Shown one piece after another: positions 29,780 to 31,404 of a DNA stretch of 31,404 nucleotides. The notes beneath the pieces were generated by a model, which worked only from the letters and a program-made list of their open reading frames with translations, had not been told where the DNA came from and made no database searches. The stretch is from IMG/VR virus record IMGVR_UViG_3300023507_000005, positions 1 through 31,404 of that record; one strand, given 5' to 3'. Within the stretch, counting starts at the first letter, position 1. Every line of letters starts with the position of its first letter. Made by a program: the position numbers and the translations under genes. The DNA comes from a virus.

Positions 29780-30040
29780 TCACGCCGCCTCATTATCCAG
29801 CGTGCCCGCGCACCCGGAATCCAGAGCGGCTGCATCGGCTCGGGTGCCGCGGAGCACCGCCCAGTCCACGTCTGGGCGAAGGTCCTCGCAGCGGATGGCA
29901 CCGTTGGTGGCGCGCTCGATGGTCGGGCAGTGCCTCTCAGGCACCTTTTTCCACTGGCCCACCGCCGCCTTGGTCACCCCAATCGTTCTCGCCAATGCGG
30001 CCTTCGACCCGAAATGCCTGAAGAGCTCCTGCAACGTCAT
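29780..30040 (-). CDS. Cro/YdaS-like DNA-binding regulator
   Basis: 86 residues from ATG 30040. LQELFRHFGSKAALARTIGV with TKAAVGQWKKVPERHCPTIE and RATNGAIRCEDLRPDVDW matches the small Cro/YdaS-type helix-turn-helix proteins: helix ALARTIGV, turn, recognition helix TKAAVGQWK. It is the first gene of the leftward early operon and starts only about eight bases after the -10, so the mRNA is probably leaderless. It likely binds the operators at 760 and 30049. No partner CI-type repressor is visible. Confidence 0.88.
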   Translation of the reverse strand: MTLQELFRHFGSKAALARTIGVTKAAVGQWKKVPERHCPTIERATNGAIRCEDLRPDVDWAVLRGTRADAAALDSGCAGTLDNEAA

Positions 30041-30047
30041 GCGAAAT

Positions 30048-30076
30048 AGTAAAGCGCGCTTCGCCACAGAAGTCAA
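30048..30076 (-). promoter_or_regulatory. Leftward early promoter with overlapping operator
   Basis: Minus strand: -35 TTGACT (30071-30076), 17-base spacer, -10-like TTTACT (30048-30053). On the plus strand GTAAAGCGCGCTTCGC (30049-30064) differs from the operator at 760-775 in only a few bases at one end. The same -35, -10 and spacing recur there. The -10 is close to the ATG at 30040, so the transcript may lack a leader. Confidence 0.65.
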
Positions 30077-30096
30077 GGACACCTCCCTTCCGGCAA

Positions 30097-30118
30097 AGTC
30101 GTCATTTACAAGACGACT
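30097..30118. other. 7-bp hairpin at the end of the two-gene cassette
   Basis: AGTCGTC and GACGACT flank the 8-base loop that contains the TAA stop of the gene at 30106-30564. On the minus strand only TTT follows, so it would be a weak terminator. It lies 21 bases from the -35 of the leftward early promoter and could also be an operator. Confidence 0.4.
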
Positions 30119-30564
30119 ATGCGCCGACCCCAACAACCCGCCAGCAGGCTACATAGCGCCTCCGGATCGCTTGGCCAGTCTTCGGCGGCCAAGAACCGCT
30201 CAGCGGTGTCGATCACCGCCAGGCGCTCGCACCAACCCATCGACTCCAGCCGGGCCAGCAGCGCGGCGCCGTCCACGCCCCACTTGTCCGCCAGGCCGTC
30301 GAGCGTGAGCGCATCGGAGATCCCCAGCGGCAGCGACTGGATCGCGAGGGAAATCGTGTTGCCCGCCCAGACGCCGCTCAGCGCATCGAAGATTAGCATC
30401 CATTCCTCGGCCGCCAGGTCGGGGATGTGACGCCGCACGGTCTCCAGGTAGCGGTCGGCGCAGGCGTTGATCACGCCTGAGACCGACCTGGCGCCGTCGC
30501 CTGCGCGCTCGTCGATGAGTTGGCCCAGGGCCGGGCCGATGTAGATGTTGCGCCTCTTTTTCAT
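30106..30564 (-). CDS. Hypothetical mobile-element protein (second gene of a two-gene cassette)
   Basis: 152 residues. The N-terminus RRNIYIGPALGQLIDERAGD with SVSGVINACADRYLETVRR looks like a ribbon-helix-helix-type strand and helices. The rest (LAAEEWMLIFDALSGVWAGN, then LADKWGVDGAALLARLESMG, then AVIDTAERFLA) forms a helical domain. I recall similar pairs with the upstream gene in plasmids and integrative elements, without a known function. It starts as ATGA with the upstream gene. Confidence 0.75.
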   Translation of the reverse strand: MKKRRNIYIGPALGQLIDERAGDGARSVSGVINACADRYLETVRRHIPDLAAEEWMLIFDALSGVWAGNTISLAIQSLPLGISDALTLDGLADKWGVDGAALLARLESMGWCERLAVIDTAERFLAAEDWPSDPEALCSLLAGCWGRRIVVL

Positions 30565-31013
30565 GGATCCTCCGGGGCCAGCGAGTTGCTGGCAAACAGC
30601 CAGTCACCCGCGTCCCATACCTTTGCCTCCGGGGCGTAGTTGTAGCGGTCGTCGAGCAGGCGCTGCAGGTCGTCATAGAGGTCCTCGTCGTAGTTGCCGG
30701 TGTGGTTGCTGCCGTCCCACTCGACCTCGTGGCTGGCGTGGATGCGCTCCAGGAGGTCGATCACCTCCGGATCGGCCAGTAGGGCCTCAACCTGGTCGCG
30801 AGCCAGCTCGGGAGAGAGCGTCCAGCGCAGGGTGCGGTTGTGCCACACGTCCATGGGTGTGGCGTTACCGATCTCGCCGGAGACATACACGTCCACATCG
30901 CCATCCTCATCCATGCGCAGGTAGGCGGGCTGAGGTTGCAGCTCCGTGGGATACTTCTCGTAGAGCGGGGCGTTGTTGTCGTTGGGGAGGGTGGTGTCGA
31001 TTTTGATCGTCAT
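30561..31013 (-). CDS. Hypothetical mobile-element protein (first gene of a two-gene cassette)
   Basis: 150 residues from ATG 31013, preceded by AGAGGA; an in-frame upstream extension crosses the promoter and is rejected. MTIKIDTTLPNDNNAPLYEK, then PAYLRMDEDGDVDVYVSGEI with GNATPMDVWHNRTLRW, then HEVEWDGSNHTGNYDEDLYD is very acidic and probably mixed alpha/beta. I recall it beside the gene at 30106-30564 in other mobile elements. No function known; the acidic character would suit a DNA mimic, which is speculation. Confidence 0.75.
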   Translation of the reverse strand: MTIKIDTTLPNDNNAPLYEKYPTELQPQPAYLRMDEDGDVDVYVSGEIGNATPMDVWHNRTLRWTLSPELARDQVEALLADPEVIDLLERIHASHEVEWDGSNHTGNYDEDLYDDLQRLLDDRYNYAPEAKVWDAGDWLFASNSLAPEDP

Positions 31014-31093
31014 GGTCTTGTCCTCTTTCGTGATGCCGTGCCACCGTGGCCGGCTTCTTCGATGGGTGACAGCTTTCGCTGCTGTCGATGGTA

Positions 31094-31121
31094 ATAGTAG
31101 CACACAGGTGCTACCTGTCAA
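31094..31121 (-). promoter_or_regulatory. Promoter with palindromic operator for the two-gene cassette
   Basis: Minus strand: -35 TTGACA (31116-31121), 16-base spacer, -10 TACTAT (31094-31099). A perfect 7-bp inverted repeat, GTAGCAC ACAG GTGCTAC (31097-31114), fills the space between them and overlaps the -10. A dimeric repressor bound there would block the promoter. It is unlike the operator at 760 and 30049, so this cassette has its own regulation. Confidence 0.7.
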
Positions 31122-31140
31122 GGGTTTTGTGGAGGGGGTT

Positions 31141-31404
31141 TGCGCTAGAGTTTTTTATGACAGCCATAAGCCGCGTCTATGGTGTGGCGGGCGGGTGCGG
31201 GATGGAGACAAGGGAGACGTCGTGGGTGGCTATCCCCTGCTGAGCGTGGTCGCCCGGGATGTGAAGCGGGGGAAGATGCTCCCGTTGATCACCCGCCTGC
31301 TGTCTTCCGAGCGTGAAGGTTATCGGAGCGAGAACCAGGACATTCTGTCGGTGATGAAAGAGGTGGCACGGCACCTCGAGGCGAAGCCCTTGTGGGTGAT
31401 CGAC
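31141..31404 (+). pseudogene. IS4-like transposase, damaged 5' part (continues at base 1)
   Basis: From about 31192 the plus-strand frame GRVRDGDKGDVVGGYPLLSV with GKMLPLITRLLSSEREGYRS, EN and KPLWVID is clear transposase of the DDE IS4-like type and runs off the end into base 1. Just before it the similarity changes frame (ISRVYGVA in one frame, RVRDGD in another), showing small indels. The N-terminal third, with the first catalytic Asp, is absent. The remnant abuts the cassette promoter at 31094-31121. Confidence 0.75.

Noticed and set aside
29677-29901. Minus-strand frame of 74 codons after the Cro-like gene
   Set aside because: Overlaps the Cro-like gene in another frame, no binding site and random-looking composition. 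The roughly 120 bases between 29662 and 29779 appear non-coding.
1-31404. tRNA genes, CRISPR arrays, integrase with attachment sites
   Set aside because: No cloverleaf-like sequence, no regularly spaced repeat array other than the iterons, and no recombinase frame or duplicated attachment core could be found by reading.

Overview
The window is an almost complete genome of a small siphophage (HK97/lambda-like head and long non-contractile tail) from a GC-rich, probably gammaproteobacterial, host. The last 23 bases repeat the first 23, and a transposase reading frame runs without interruption across that join. The simplest reading is a circular or circularly permuted molecule of about 31.38 kb. 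Because the join lies inside an insertion-sequence-like gene, a false closure through a repeat cannot be excluded from this sequence alone.

Layout. (1) Bases 31141-31404 continued by 1-725: a 5'-truncated IS4-like transposase on the plus strand. (2) 748-4302, plus strand: an operon of small genes with ssb and a C5-cytosine methyltransferase, almost every junction being an ATGA or TGATG overlap. It starts from a promoter with an operator-like palindrome and a structured leader. (3) 4303-4462: an AT-rich gap between convergent operons. (4) 25821 down to 4463, minus strand: the late operon. Read in transcription order it holds a small membrane protein, HNH endonuclease, terminase small and large subunits, two tiny membrane proteins, portal, ClpP-type protease, major capsid protein, a beta-helix/repeat protein, head-tail connectors, tail tube, tail chaperones with a -1 frameshift, tape measure, tail tip, fibre, fibre chaperone-like protein, lipoprotein, DUF1353 protein and a second HNH protein. 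(5) 30040 down to 25937, minus strand: the early operon, with a Cro/YdaS-like regulator, dNMP kinase, small zinc-binding-like proteins, an amidase endolysin, and O-like and P-like replication proteins. (6) 31013 down to 30106, minus strand: a two-gene cassette under its own palindrome-controlled promoter, more typical of mobile elements than of phage cores.

How it works together. The rightward (748) and leftward (30076) early promoters share the same architecture and a near-identical 16-bp operator. They diverge from a segment of about 2.1 kb on the circle. That segment should hold the immunity genes, but carries the IS fragment and the two-gene cassette, and I find neither a CI-type repressor nor an integrase. 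The O-like gene contains a block of 9-bp iterons beside an AT-rich stretch, a lambda-type replication origin inside the initiator gene. A promoter followed at once by an intrinsic terminator precedes the late genes, and further terminators lie inside the late operon, so late expression probably needs antitermination.

The points most worth following are a long alternate reading frame inside the methyltransferase gene that has its own strong ribosome binding site, a two-base change that destroyed a shared stop/start junction at the end of that gene, the shared operator, the iterons, and an AT-rich beta-helix gene with eleven 20-residue repeats inserted in the head module.
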